A DNA stretch of 64,000 nt from Sepiola atlantica (Eukaryota > Mollusca > Cephalopoda > Sepiida > Sepiolidae). The notes beneath the pieces were generated by a model. That model searched no databases. It saw nothing but the letters and a program-made list of their open reading frames with translations, and was not told the DNA's origin. Position 1 is the first letter of the stretch. Every line of letters begins with the position of its first letter. This document shows positions 35,379-46,385 of the stretch, piece by piece. A program made the translations under genes and the position numbers. The stretch is taken from positions 150,454,107-150,518,106 of the forward strand of contig OY744520.1 in the NCBI GenBank assembly GCA_963556195.1, in the 5' to 3' direction.

Positions 35379-35768
35379 TTATAATTCTATTCCAACCATT
35401 TGTATGCGATAAGATTACGCGTCTGATGATCGGATGTATCGTTTACCTGCAATAAATTGTTAAGATATCCGCTATTAATTATGCACTGGTTTTGTTAATT
35501 ATTATTATATAGTTTCTGCTGACACCATAAGCATGATATAAAATGAAATACTAAAATAAGGTGCGAAACAAATTCTATTAGAATTCAAAATTCAGGCAAA
35601 GTATCTCAACGTCCTTAACTCATGAGTTTTCAAAGATAATTCTTCTCCTCAGAGGACCATTACCGCAGTGCTATTAATGATCAATCCAGTATATTGAGCT
35701 TCAGTCTTTATCCGGATGTTTCACTAATTAAAAGATATTAGTTGCCTCTTATATCTTTTGTTGGATTA

Positions 35769-35772
<4 letters not shown>

Positions 35773-35818
<46 letters not shown>
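35773..35818. repeat. (TA)n microsatellite
   Basis: Pure TA array directly before the tandem repeat at 35820. Confidence 0.95.
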
Positions 35819-35819
<1 letters not shown>

Positions 35820-35820
<1 letters not shown>

Positions 35821-36330
35821 CGTTCCAGCGAGCTTCACTACAGATCAGACATTTAAAAAAAAGTCTCTTCGATAACACCAATCGGCGATCTTCGGCTATT
35901 CTTTAAAACTTCGACCATAAAAAAAAGAAAAAGGAGAATAGTGTCTGTTAATACAGACACTATTCTCCTTTTGACATGAATAGTGTTTTATTAAACCGAT
36001 AATTTGGATTTTTTAAAAAAATGATTTAATTAATATTTCATTTGTTAGACAACATCTCACGTCAAGTTGCCTGGTTCCTAAAATGTTAAAGTTCATCATT
36101 TCAACGGCGTTTCAAACTGTAGTAACTATTATCTCATTATTGTACACACGCGTTCTAGCGCGCTTCACTACAGATCGGGCATTATAAACAAACGGTATAT
36201 TCGATAACACCAGCAGATCGGCGATATTCGGCTACGTCGTAAGACTTCGACCATGAATAAAAAGAAGTATACGAAAAAGAGGGCAATATTGTCTGTATTA
36301 CCATGAATATGGTTTTATAAAACCAAAAAT
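35820..36330. repeat. Two-unit direct repeat, spacing about 330 bp
   Basis: gcgttccagcgagcttcact (35820) recurs as gcgttctagcgcgcttcact (36149). Both units continue through acagatc-g-cat, ttcgataacacca, atcggcgat-ttcggcta, acttcgaccat and a-tgaatatggttttat-aaacc. Unit 1 carries a 20-bp perfect hairpin that unit 2 lacks. No coding frame. Confidence 0.75.
35929..35972. repeat. Perfect 20-bp hairpin, 4-nt loop
   Basis: aaaaggagaatagtgtctgt (35929-35948), loop taat, then its exact reverse complement to 35972. Unit 2 of the surrounding repeat has only the diverged single-arm equivalent (gagggcaatattgtctgt, about 36280). The second arm was therefore added to unit 1 or lost from unit 2. Confidence 0.9.
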
Positions 36331-36884
36331 ACTTAGTGTCATTTAAACTATATATATATATGTGAAAAGCAGTTGTCCGTAATGGTAATTAATAACGGTA
36401 CGGACCCACACGCGTTTTTGTTTAAGACAACAGATTACTTATCCTATAGGCAGAGACATTTCGCGTCAACTGGCTAGAACGTTAAAAAAGGAATGAACGC
36501 TGTCCGCTTTTCAAAATTCCAGTTTTCTCAACAGTTTCAGTTTTTTTTAAAAATTGTTTTCATTTGTCATTATACTTTGAAAACGAGCGGGGGACTGCTC
36601 GAAATATCAGAATAACAAACACAACAACACCGTTTGTATACCCTAACATCACTAATGAGCCTTAAAACACTTCCTTATGAGCATACGTGGAATAACACAC
36701 TTATATGACATGTCTATTCATTTCCCACTGACGAAATCTTGGAATCCCATGCTGACCTGTAGTTTTTTTGTTTTTTTTTCCTCTCCTTCTCATTTCTCTT
36801 ATTAATACTTACTTTCGAGAGGGAAACCTATCTTCAACTTTCAGTTTCCTCTTCATTATGAAACGAACTTATTATATCTACATA

Positions 36885-36889
<5 letters not shown>
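36331..36889. other. Non-coding DNA
   Basis: No feature recognised. Confidence 0.4.

Positions 36890-36966
<77 letters not shown>
36890..36966. repeat. (TA)n microsatellite
   Basis: About 38 TA units. Confidence 0.95.
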
Positions 36967-36970
<4 letters not shown>

Positions 36971-37875
36971 CATGTGGGTGTGTGTATATACATGTGAATT
37001 ATATATGATTTCTTTTATTTTTGTTATTTTTATTTATTTTTTTTTGTGGAAATACCCGACTAGTACACGGGCCCAGGCTATATTTACCCCTCTCGGAGTG
37101 TTGGACCCGTAAGACCTTGTAAGGCTATCCATCTAAGAGAAGGACATCTCTGACAAAAAACCTTGCTACCAGCTACTTACGCCGTGGCAGTAAATCGTTG
37201 GGGAGGGAGACCTCATTAGTCCTGATCGACCACCTTCCTAGAGTTGGAATCTCGAACAAAATATCCGGTTTGCAAACCTACAATTGCTTAAGGAGTAGAT
37301 AGGTCCTGCCTATCGCCGGCCTTTTCACTCCTTCTTTGTTTATTAGTAAGGCGCAGAGGTAATAGCGCTGGGACGCCTCTAAACACTCAGTGCCTAGCCT
37401 TGTTTCCTTACTAGGACAATGAATATTGTTCTCTTTTTCTCTATTTGGGCAACCTGGGGAATTTTTTTTTCGTCACTAAGTCTTACATGACCAGTCTGGG
37501 TCTCCCTTGTTCCAACAGGTTGAGGGTACAGGTTAGACAGCTTGTCTGGCTGCTGTTTCCGACTGAAAGCAAGGAGTCCAAACTCTTGGGTAGCGCCAAG
37601 AACGGCTGCTCCATCATCAGTTGTATGATACCGTTGGTAGTTGTATGTGCCATGTCGCGCATGGAAAGGGACCCTGCAATTATCTGCGGTGGGCTTTCCC
37701 GACGCTCCAACCCCCATGGACCAGGTCGGGACTAATGGACTGTTTGTGTAAGCTTATTGGAACTAAACAAGTACCTACCTTTGCTAACTCACTGTATAAT
37801 CAAAACAACATCTCATTACAAAAAAATAAAAGCAAACTTAAACCAGAAACCCAACAAAAAACACTTTCGCCTCCG

Positions 37876-38690
37876 CCCTTGAGGCGCTCCTTCACAAATA
37901 TCTGGGGACTTAGAACCAACATCAACGACGTAGAAACCTTTCTCTTGACAAACTCCCCGGATATCCTAGCTCTAAGTGAAACAAACGTTCAATCTCCTCT
38001 CACCACTTTGCCATGACTGACTCCATCCCACTCTACCGTAAAAATTCTGACAAACATATGCACGGGCTAGGATTTTATCTTCGAGACACCCTCCCCCTGA
38101 CTAGAAAACATAGGTTAGAAACAGATGACCAAGACTACATGTGCTTTAGATTGACTTTACATCACAGCGTCAGTTACTTATATTTCTTATACCGCTCCCC
38201 GTCGACCCAGGACTGTACTCTGCTAAACTCTGTCTCTGAAAGCATAGATAGAGCACTCTTAATTGACCCGAATGCCCAGATACATGTATTTGGGGATTTT
38301 AATGCCCACCACCGCAATTGGTTGGGATTCTCCAGCCTTACTGATGCAGCCGGCAACTCTACGTATAATTTCTCCTTAGCTCACTCCCTCTCTCAGACTG
38401 TCGATTTTCCAACCCGCATCCCCGATCGAGTAAACCAACAAGCCTCACTTCTAGACCTTTTCTTGACCTCAATGCCCGAGGCTTGTGTGACGAAAGCTCA
38501 TAGCCCACTCGGGAATGCTGACCACATTGTGCTCATGATACATATCACCCTAAAAAGTCGTTCGAAATCTGATGAACCATTGTTCAAAACAACGAGATAC
38601 TACACGCAGGCTGATTTCGAGTTAATCAGAGATCACATTAGTGACGCCCCATGGAGGGGAACTTCTCACTACCTGCCGACCAGGCATTGA
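37876..38690 (+). pseudogene. LINE endonuclease domain (AP-type), frameshifted
   Basis: In LINEs this domain nicks target DNA for target-primed reverse transcription. Frame 1 (to 38016) gives NIWGLRTNINDVETF, then DILALSETN with the catalytic Glu. The sequence continues, after a frameshift near 38010, in another frame from 38013: YFLYRSPS, the VFGDFNAHHRNWLG motif (38286-38330, catalytic GDFNAH), LLDLFLTS and LGNADHIVL, the final catalytic Asp-His pair in an (S/N)xDH motif. Length of about 270 codons matches LINE endonucleases. All catalytic motifs are readable, so decay is by frameshift more than by active-site loss. A further frameshift near 38650-38685 separates it from the reverse transcriptase part. 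Confidence 0.85.
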
Positions 38691-40663
38691 AGCCTATGTT
38701 CCTATGCGAACATTCTTTAGCAAGCTCCACTCTCCTTAATGGTTCACTTCGGAAGGTGCAGCTGCCATTTCTGAAAGGCAACAAGCATTCCGTAAATTTG
38801 GCCGCCATAAGTCAGCTACTAATAGACGTAAATTCATAGAGTCAAGAAATAAATGCAGGGCCATGATAGGTGAAGCGAAGAGAAGGTATAATGAGTTAAC
38901 AAAAAAACGCATCCAGTCACAGAAACTAGGTACTCGTGATTTCTGGAAAATCGACAATAGTGTAGTGAATAATGGCCAATCAACGATTCCCCCACTATCA
39001 CACCACAATGATGTCGTTTGCACGGCCACTGATAACACTGAACTACTTGCCCAGCGCTTCGCTTCTAACTCTACTTTAGACTCAGATAACAACCCCCTCC
39101 CCAAATTCCCGTTGCGGACCGAAGCCACACTTGATAACCTGGTCATCACGCCATCCCAGGTCAGAGACATCATAAAAAACCTTGACACCTCCAAAGCTTG
39201 TGGGTCTGATCTTATACCAGTAATAGAAATAAAGAAATGCTCTGCTGAACTGGCCCCTGCCCTCTCCAAACTCTACAATAAATGCCTAGCTGAATCTGGC
39301 TTCCCTGATTACTGGAAAATTTCCTCTGTGGTACCAGTCTACAAGAGTTCTGGGAATAGAACCGATCCTCACAACTATCGCCCAAGCAGTCTGCTGCCGA
39401 TCTTTGCTAAAATCTTTGACTCTTTAATCAATCTAGCGATCGTACGGCACTTAGATAATGCTAAACTTCTATCTGACCGCCAGTATGGATTTAGACCAGC
39501 ACAATCTACTGCGGACATCCTAACGGTCATCTCTGAACGCATGTATCATACACTTGACAAGTCAGGAGAAGCTAGGGCAGTAGCTCTTGATATATCCAAG
39601 GCCTTTGACAAGGTATGGCATAAAGGGCTTCTCCTGAAAATACGCTCATACGGTATTACTGGGAAATTACTTAATATAATTAGATCCTTCCTAGACAAAA
39701 GAAAAATCCAAGTTTTCCTCGATGGCCATTCATCCAAGCAACATGACATAAATGCTGGTGTAGCCAGGGATCTATCCTTGGACCCTTGTTGTTCCTGATC
39801 TATATAAATGATCTCCCTGATGACATAGTGTCTGAGATTGGTTTATTTGCTGACGACACTACGCTTTACTCTCACCATGTTAGAAAAAACGACTCGATCA
39901 TATCTGAAGCATTGGCTTAATCTTTAGAAAATGACCTCCAGGCTGTAGTGGATTGGGGTCATAAGTGGTTGGTTACTTTTTAATGCTGCTAAAATAAAGC
40001 TTCTTTCCTTCAATAACTACAAGGAACCTCTCCAACCACCGATTGTCATGGCTAATCACACCCTCATTATTCAAACTCGGCCTAACCTTCAGAGGTAACA
40101 TAAATTGGAACAAATACATTGAAGACATTGTCAAGGCTGCTGCAAAGAAGGTTGACTCCCTCTACCGTGCTAGTAAACTCCTCACACCTGACATTATCCT
40201 GTATCTCTACAAAGCCAGCATCCGCCCATGCATGGAGTATTGTTGTCACATCTGGGCTGGTGCATCATCTACTAGTCTCTCCCTCCTTGACAAGGTCCAA
40301 AAAAAAATCGGCTACCTAATAAGTCCCTCACTGTCAACAAAGCTCCAGTCCCTGTCCCATGGCCGCAATGTAGACTCCTTGTGCTGGTTTTACAAATACT
40401 TCAATGCATTATGCTCCGATGAATGGGCTACCGTGGTGCCACCTCGACGTAAATTCACTAGACAAACTCGACAATCAACTAAATATCATTCCTTCACTGT
40501 GGAGGTTCCGAGATGTCGGAGAGCCTTCTAATCAAATAGCTTATTTCCTCGTGCGGCTGGCCTCTGGAACTCCCTCCCTGCCCCTTGTATCCCCGACAGT
40601 AGAGACATGCAGAAGTGTAAAACTAATGTAAACAGACATCTTGCTGCGCAGATCCCAATTTAG
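38686..40663 (+). pseudogene. LINE reverse transcriptase and C-terminal region, broken
   Basis: The frame resumes at 38686, has a stop at 38737-38739, then is open to about 39765. Motifs in order are: NYRPSSLLPIFAKIFDSLI, YGFRPAQST, and motif A LDISKAFDKVWHKGLL (39586-39633), then KRKIQVFLDGHSS. A 1- or 2-base lesion near 39765 shifts frame to [16 protein letters not shown] and motif [11 protein letters not shown] (about 39844-39873), so both catalytic aspartates survive. A stop follows at 39918, then two more shifts near 39980 and 40080. The C-terminal part reads INWNKYIEDIVKAAAKK, KASIRPCMEYCCHIWAGAS and AGLWNSLPAPCIPDS, typical of jockey/CR1-group elements. The clade call rests on recalled motif style, not on an alignment. 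Confidence 0.85.
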
Positions 40664-40769
40664 TTTTACCCACCCCCACCACCTTCTGTCCCCTTTTTTT
40701 CTCAGTAGCCCCTTACGTCTACAGTGGCGTCTGGCCTTGTTTGGGGTGAGCTATGTTAAAAAAATATGT

Positions 40770-40797
40770 ACGTATATTAGTCACAGACACACACACC

Positions 40798-40870
<73 letters not shown>

Positions 40871-40926
40871 ATCATACACACACACATACATATATATATA
40901 AATGTATGTATATCCGTAACACACAT

Positions 40927-40991
<65 letters not shown>
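40770..40991. repeat. Compound (CA)n/(TA)n microsatellite
   Basis: Alternating acacac and tatata arrays follow the LINE 3' end. Confidence 0.95.
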
Positions 40992-40992
<1 letters not shown>

Positions 40993-41004
40993 CAAAAGAA
41001 AAAA

Positions 41005-41330
41005 AAGAAAATGCAGTTTAAATTGCCAGAGAAACTAACTTAATCCAAAAACAGGTGACCTTCACTTAAGCATGAAATATTAAAATGGGGATCATCAGCT
41101 TTTTACCATGTAACTGTGTCGGAGATTTAAAAACAGGACAGTAATAATATTCATGGCTCTCCAATGGTACTGATCAAACAACCATTTCCCCAATAATCTA
41201 GTGTAAAAATAAATCAGCTTTAATTTCATTAACATATACATAAAAAAATTTTTTTTTAAATAATAATAATAATAATATATTACCCTTAATACTACCGTGT
41301 GATATGGTACTTTGCATATCAAATAACATT
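41005..41330 (+). repeat. Dispersed repeat family R1, copy
   Basis: It contains gagaaactaacttaatcc, catgaaatattaaaatgggg, atcatcagctttttaccat, gatttaaaaacaggacagta and catggctctccaatggta-tgatca. The last four blocks match 62190-62300 in order and orientation. The first two recur in the copy at 41575. It is preceded by (TA)n like the other R1 copies. Confidence 0.75.
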
Positions 41331-41574
41331 AATTATAACAATAATAATAATAGTATCCAAACACTATACCCAAGAACCATTCTGCGATATAGTAGCTAGC
41401 AATAAAATTATATAGGAATAAAAGTTGCATTAAAATAAAAAGCTTAAGTACCTTAGGTACCAGATAGGCAATTAGATAAGAAGAAGGAAACCTAGGCATA
41501 CAAATATAAATACCCAATATATAGTCTAAAGAAGCTTTAAGTCATTATATAAAAAAATCTAAAAAAATGAATTT

Positions 41575-41732
41575 AATCCCGAGAAACTAACTAAATTCAA
41601 GATATCGCAGACTTGACATTCGTTGGAAAATTCATAAATAAATAAAAAGGGGATTCAAGTATCTAACAGTGAAACAAAAACAGGGGATCTGAACTTCAGC
41701 ATGAAATATTAAAACGGGGCTCATCAGCGTTT

Positions 41733-41736
<4 letters not shown>
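41575..41736 (+). repeat. Dispersed repeat family R1, second local copy
   Basis: Blocks cccgagaaactaactaaatt, aaaacaggggatctgaactt and catgaaatattaaaacgggg then ctcatcagcgttttac parallel 41025-41110. The copy is interrupted by about 70 bp of other sequence and truncated by the (TA)n at 41737. Confidence 0.65.

Positions 41737-41796
<60 letters not shown>
41737..41796. repeat. (TA)n microsatellite
   Basis: About 30 TA units between R1 and the PLE-flanking repeat. Confidence 0.95.
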
Positions 41797-41801
<5 letters not shown>

Positions 41802-42458
41802 AATTTTATTTACACAGACATGTACAAAATCTGCGACACTGGCATGTCGATGTTATCGATCAACAGTTACTATAAACTGAGATCTCATCAGGAAGAGTTA
41901 GAATCCGATCTTAACCTCAGATCATATTTGGAGAGAATGAAGTGGAGGGATAGAGAAAGAGAAGAAGAAGGAAAGAAATTTAACATTTCAAAAATTAAGG
42001 CCGTTCAAAAATTAAAAATTAAAAATTAAAAAATCTAAAAAACAAAAACAAAAAACAAAAAATCTAAAATCTAGAATCTGAAACAAACGGGGCAAATAAA
42101 TAAATAAATAAATAAATAAATAAAAAATATAAGGTGGAAAGAGGAACATAGAGGAAAAGAAGGAGAAAGAGAGGGCGTCTGTTGATTCAGATCGAGAGGG
42201 AAGGAGGGGGGGGGTAGACATGCACGAATCAAGTGTAAAAAAACCGTCGAGTTTATAAATGTATTTTTTCAAGTGAACTGTAGTATTGTGTATATGTGTG
42301 TATGCGTGCGGGCAAACCGGTCAGATGCGTCTGATTGTTGTGGTGGTGGGGCGGTGATCAAATGTGTCGCGATTCTGGGTTTAAATTGTCTTTATAATTT
42401 CTCTGGAGTTAATTTGCTTACTATGAATAAATAAATATATTCGTTAAATATAACAGGA

Positions 42459-42528
<70 letters not shown>

Positions 42529-42650
42529 TAATAATAATAATAGATACCCCTAATAATTGAGGTAAAATAATTAAAATAATAAATGAATGATAATAAAAAA
42601 ATGATAATAAAAATACTAAAAAAAATATAACTAAAGAATAACTAGAAAAT
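41797..42650. repeat. PLE-flanking direct repeat, copy A
   Basis: It is nearly identical (about 97 percent by eye) to 46386-47274, in the same orientation, from tgataattttatttacacag to gataataaaaatactaaaa. It contains an (AAAT)n stretch (42097-42123), a poly-G (about 42206) and an (AAT)n array (42470-42541). It lacks about 48 bp present in copy B (46735-46785). A 70-codon frame starting MYKICDTGMSMLSIN is open in both copies but is Lys/Asn low-complexity at its end and probably not a gene. The copies bracket the Penelope-like element and may be its pseudo-LTRs. Confidence 0.85.
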
Positions 42651-42815
42651 GCCGGCGTTATTAATTATTAATAATAATAATGATAATAATGATAATAATA
42701 ATAGATACCCCTAATGATTTAGGTGAAATAATTAAAATAATAATAAATGAAGTATGATGAAAATACTAAAAAATATATAACTAAAGAATAACTAGAAAAT
42801 GCTGGCGTTATTAAT
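42541..42815. repeat. Local duplication of about 165 bp within the AAT-rich zone
   Basis: agatacccctaataattgag (42542) to tgccggcgttattaattatt (42650) recurs as agatacccctaatgatttag (42702) to tgctggcgttattaattatt (42801). It follows copy A. Copy B ends inside the first unit's equivalent. Confidence 0.8.
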
Positions 42816-42852
42816 TATTTATAATAATAATAACAATAATAATAATAATAAC

Positions 42853-42934
<82 letters not shown>

Positions 42935-43312
42935 GTAATAATAATAATAAAAATAGTAATAATAATAACAAAGACAACGATAATGGTGGTCAATAATATT
43001 TAAGAATTTATAAAAAAATAGTTTAAGAAAGGAATAGAATAATTAAGAAATATTAGGAATCCTAGGAGGTAGTGATAATCATAATAATATTAAATAATGA
43101 TAAGATAATGTTTGCCGATATTATGGTATGGGTTAATGGTTGCAATAATGCTGATCATATAAAAATAGTGGTTTAACAGACAACAGTAATCAGAGTGGTA
43201 ATCCCAGTAATCTTAACAATAGTAATAATGATAGTGAAAAAATGATAGTGAAAAATTAATAAATAATAATAGAAGTAGCCATAATGGTGGCAATAATAGT
43301 AAAATGAAAACC

Positions 43313-43400
<88 letters not shown>

Positions 43401-43822
43401 TAATAATAATAATAAAAATGGCAGTGGAAGCAAAAGTAAGGTAACGGTAAAACATGGCAATTTCAATATTATTAATAATAGTGATACTGTTAATTTCATT
43501 GCCGCAAATAACAATAACTATGATAGTAACATCAGACATGATGTCACCACTGATAACAATAATTATCTTGATAAAAGTACAGAAATGAAAAAATGAAAAA
43601 TAAAAAATAATTCAATGTCAAATAATTAAGTTTAAGATATTAATAATAGTAGTGATAAATAATTGATAATGATAATCTAAAAATAATCTAAAAAATATAA
43701 TCTAAAAAATAATCTAAAAAATATAGAAATATTAATCAATAAATGGATAAGCATAAAAGGGGGTATTTAAGAGTAAAGAAAAATACAGAAGATGACAATT
43801 AGTGTTAATCGTTGTGGGTATG

Positions 43823-43919
<97 letters not shown>

Positions 43920-44030
43920 CAACCAATACTACCGCTTACAGTACTACTACAAATAATACTACAAACAAAAATGCTACTACTAATAAAAATAATAATAATT
44001 AATAAAAAGTATAAGATGATAGTTGTGTTG
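42660..44030. repeat. AAT/GATAAT-rich low-complexity zone
   Basis: Four or more (AAT)n arrays (42826-42952, 43316-43415, 43821-43918 and shorter ones) are separated by degenerate AAT, AAC, GTAATG and TCTAAAAAATA repeats. Ile/Asn/Leu-repeat frames on both strands are artefacts. It lies 3' of the PLE coding region on the reverse strand and could be expanded 3' UTR of that element. Confidence 0.85.
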
Positions 44031-44088
44031 ACAAAATTTTCAGTTGATGGGTAAGTGAAGTTTTTTTTTTTTTTTTTATAGTAACAGC

Positions 44089-44597
44089 CTAAGGGGTTAT
44101 GAGTGGATTACTAAGAAGGTGTAATCTATTATGCCTACAGTTAATTGATGTTTCTTGTTTTTTGTTTAGAAGTTTGCCCCTATCACTAAATTTAATTATT
44201 TCAAGTTTTTCTGTTAGGCAAAGGTAGCAAGCTTAGTTTAGGGAACCACAGGTGCTAGTTATTCTAATTGTGTTCCAGGTTACTGTTGGTGATAGGTTAT
44301 TGTTGTATAGTTCCCAGTAATATATAGAAAGTGAGGTTCTTTTTTTATATGTAGGGTTATTAAAAGAACACTTATGCCCAGTATATCTTTCTTTGAAGGT
44401 ATTACCAGCCATACCTATGTAGAATTTTTTCAGGGTTGGGTTTTCTTTAGTAGAGATGGTTGCTTGATATACTGATTGGGTTATTTGGCAATTATGTTGT
44501 AATGGGCATTCTTTTTTGTTTGTGCAGTTACAGGCCTTGGTATTTGCTGTTTTCGTTGCGGTAGTTTTGTCATTTAGAATTTTGTTGTTATGTTTTT
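44089..44597 (-). pseudogene. PLE GIY-YIG endonuclease domain, one stop
   Basis: It is read in the frame one base off the RT frame. The Cys-rich linker CNCTNKKECPLQHNC (about 44530-44485) precedes VYQATI and the endonuclease core KKFYIGMAGNTFKERYTGHK (about 44430-44370): the YIG, the conserved Arg (KERY) and His are present. SLSIYYWELYNNNLSP corresponds to the W-x-L segment and TWNTIRI follows. A TAA at 44235-44233 interrupts before YLCLTEKLEII, whose Glu is the expected metal ligand, and the end reads CRHNRLHLLSNPL. The endonuclease nicks target DNA in EN+ PLEs. Confidence 0.85.
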
Positions 44598-45959
44598 TTA
44601 TATTTTTTCTAAATTTTCACCACAGCTATAGCTTAATTTGAGAATGTTTTTATTAAAAATGTTATGCAGTATATTGTTGGGAGGGATGTGTAGATTAATT
44701 AAGTCTAAGAATCTTTTACCGAGTTTGGTTTTAACCATGTTGTTATATGGGGGTGTGAACCAGATATTTTTTCTACCCCTATTTTTGCGTCTGTTGTTGG
44801 GAGGTGTAGGTTTGGTGAATTTAATTTGGGTGTTTTTGTATCCACTTTGCTTTAACGCTTTATTGTAAAAGTCCTTATGTTTGTTTAACATTTCTTCATT
44901 AGAGGAGTTATCACTAATTATTTGTTCTATTGATCTGGGGATGTGTTGAATAATGGTTTTTGGGTGGTTAGAGAGTGGGTGGACATAGATCGGGTTGGCA
45001 TTGTCTTTAGTGTACGGTTCATAAGTTTCTTTATTTAAGTTGAATGTTACGTCTAAAAAATTAACTATTTTAATGTTAGATGTTATTTCTACTTTGAGAT
45101 CTAATCTTTTAATTTCTCTAAGTATAATTTTTTTTACTCTTTCACATTTTTGTCCATTTGAGTTCTTTACTATTAGTAATCCGTCATTCCTATATAGGCC
45201 TATATCTTCAATGCTAATGTTTTTTGTGAGATTATATAGTATGTAAAGACCAACTAGATCAGTGACTTCTGCTGAGTCCAGGGAACCCATAGAAACATCA
45301 AAAGATCCAAATTGATTGCTTTTAGTCCATTGTTCATGTTTACAGATTAGTACTGTATTTCTGCATTTTCTAATTATATTGATTTCATCTACAGAAATAT
45401 CAGATATAAGTGTGGCAAAATCGATAACGTTTTCAAAAAGTTCTTTAGATATAGATGGGTAATAGTTAATAATATCAAACTGGATGAACGAGCAATCAGT
45501 TTTATTTACTATTTTAAGGAACCAGTTTATTGTATCTGCAGTGTTTATCCATTGATGAGGTTTATAAAATGTTTGTATCTGCTTATTTATTCTTTCTAAA
45601 TTTTTTTTACTAATTTTCCCTATTTCTTGTCTTGTGGGGTTAATAAGTCTAGTGGTTGGTTTAGTTTGGAAGTCAGATTTGTGATCTTTGAGAAGAATAT
45701 ATGCTTCTTTTTCTTTTAGTTTACTTACTCTATCGCTGATCTTAAGTTTATCTGTGATAATTTTACTATCGGTATTGATGTTGTGGACTAAATTAATATT
45801 AGATTTTTTGTAGTTTTTTGTGATGTTATTGTCAAGTAATTTGTAGTATCCTTGTGTGGTTAATTTGTAGAAGTTTTGAGTTTTATCAGCTTTAGTTAGT
45901 ATATATTTTGATCTATTAATTTCCTTAATAATTTTGTCTATTTTCTTTTGAAATGGTTT
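44598..45959 (-). pseudogene. PLE reverse transcriptase with catalytic Asp lost
   Basis: About 453 codons are open without a stop. Motifs: KADKTQNFYKL (PLE-specific, about 45900-45865), KDHKSDFQTKPTTRLINP (about 45685-45630), motif A FIQFDIINYYPSIS (about 45490-45445), FGSFDVSMGSLDSAEVTDLV (about 45310-45250) and motif C GLYRNDGLLIV (about 45205-45170). Functional PLEs have YxDD in motif C; here the first Asp codon is AAT (Asn), so polymerase activity should be lost. Then come SNHPKTIIQHIPRSIE, SSNEEMLNKHKDFYNKAL, and the thumb-region VKTKLGKRFLDLINLHIPP with ILKLSYSC. The stop at 44600-44598 is caused by the downstream frameshift, since the natural protein continues into the endonuclease. 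Confidence 0.9.
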
Positions 45960-45960
45960 T

Positions 45961-46228
45961 TTTTGTGGTGAAATGTGATGTCCCTAACAATATTCATTAA
46001 ATCCATTTCGAACCCGTCAAGCTGTTCAACGTGGGGTGCAGTTCCTTGATTTTTAAATCCATAATAATCCCTCGATTGGTTGCATGTAGATCTCTCCAGG
46101 AAAAAGCTAGCTTTCCACTTCATCCTCCTCAAAAGTTCTTCAATCTTCATAATAAGTATAAGAAGATAGTTCCGTTTGTTGGTAGTCGGAATGTTTTTTA
46201 AGGAGGTATTACAATTGTTTTTTTCCAT
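45961..46228 (-). pseudogene. PLE N-terminal domain
   Basis: The first ATG of the element is at 46228 (frame starts MEKNNCNTSLKNI). The conserved PLE N-terminal signature follows: RRMKWKASFFLE, then YYGFKNQGTAPHVEQLDGFE, where PLEs typically show a GF-S/N...P....L..FE pattern, then MDLMNIVRDITF. The frame is lost at the A8 run at 45957-45964, after KKNHFKRK. The product of one-frame reading would stop here, before the reverse transcriptase. Confidence 0.8.
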
Positions 46229-46385
46229 GTATGCGAATTAATGATCCACGGTTTGGAAAGTGCTCAACAGTAATGGAGCCAAGATAATAATGGTAATACT
46301 CCAGGTGAAATACATCCACAGGGTGGTAATCCAGAGAATTTTAACCGGGTTTATAAAAAGTGCTCAATATCAAAATAGAGCTTTA
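46229..46385. repeat. PLE leader linking copy B to the coding region
   Basis: This 157-bp segment separates copy B from the PLE start codon. Its part at 46330-46385 (ccagagaattttaaccgggt, ttataaaaagtg, aaaatagagctttatatatg) also occurs beside the foldback at 26243-26302. It therefore belongs to the mobile family and is not unique flank. Copy A lacks it and has (TA)n there. Confidence 0.7.

Larger units (their letters stand above)
37045..40720 (+). mobile_element. Jockey/CR1-type LINE, decayed
   Basis: The element has a GC-richer 5' region of about 800 bp (37045-37870, no ORF1 recognised), an apurinic-type endonuclease, a reverse transcriptase and a C-terminal region ending at TAG 40661-40663. 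A short 3' segment of poly-pyrimidine character leads to TA/CA microsatellites. At least four frameshifts and two in-frame stops break the ORF. Related fragments lie at 51608-52175 (-) and from 63880 (+), so the family is multicopy. The 5' boundary is set by composition only. Absence of an RNA-binding ORF1 suggests 5' truncation or an ORF1 too diverged to see. Confidence 0.8.
44089..46228 (-). mobile_element. Penelope-like element (RT plus GIY-YIG), inactivated
   Basis: Reading on the reverse strand from 46228, the element encodes in order an N-terminal domain, a Penelope-type reverse transcriptase, a Cys-rich linker and a GIY-YIG endonuclease, ending TAG 44091-44089. Total coding length of about 710 codons is near that of EN+ Penelope-like elements. 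Lesions are: a frameshift in an A8 run (45957-45964), loss of one base near 44600 in an AT/A-run, an in-frame TAA (44235-44233), and a changed catalytic residue in the RT. The few lesions suggest a fairly recent copy. A poly-A tract follows on the element strand (T-run at 44061-44077). Confidence 0.9.

Noticed and set aside
38736..39269. 177-codon reverse-strand frame within the LINE
   Set aside because: Antisense shadow of the LINE reverse transcriptase region, with no independent features.
41820..42029. Frame MYKICDTGMSMLSIN..., open in both flanking-repeat copies, considered as a small conserved protein
   Set aside because: The copies are near-identical, so conservation carries no information; the end is Lys/Glu/Asn low-complexity; and the diverged copies at 24.6 and 25.9 kb do not preserve the frame fully.
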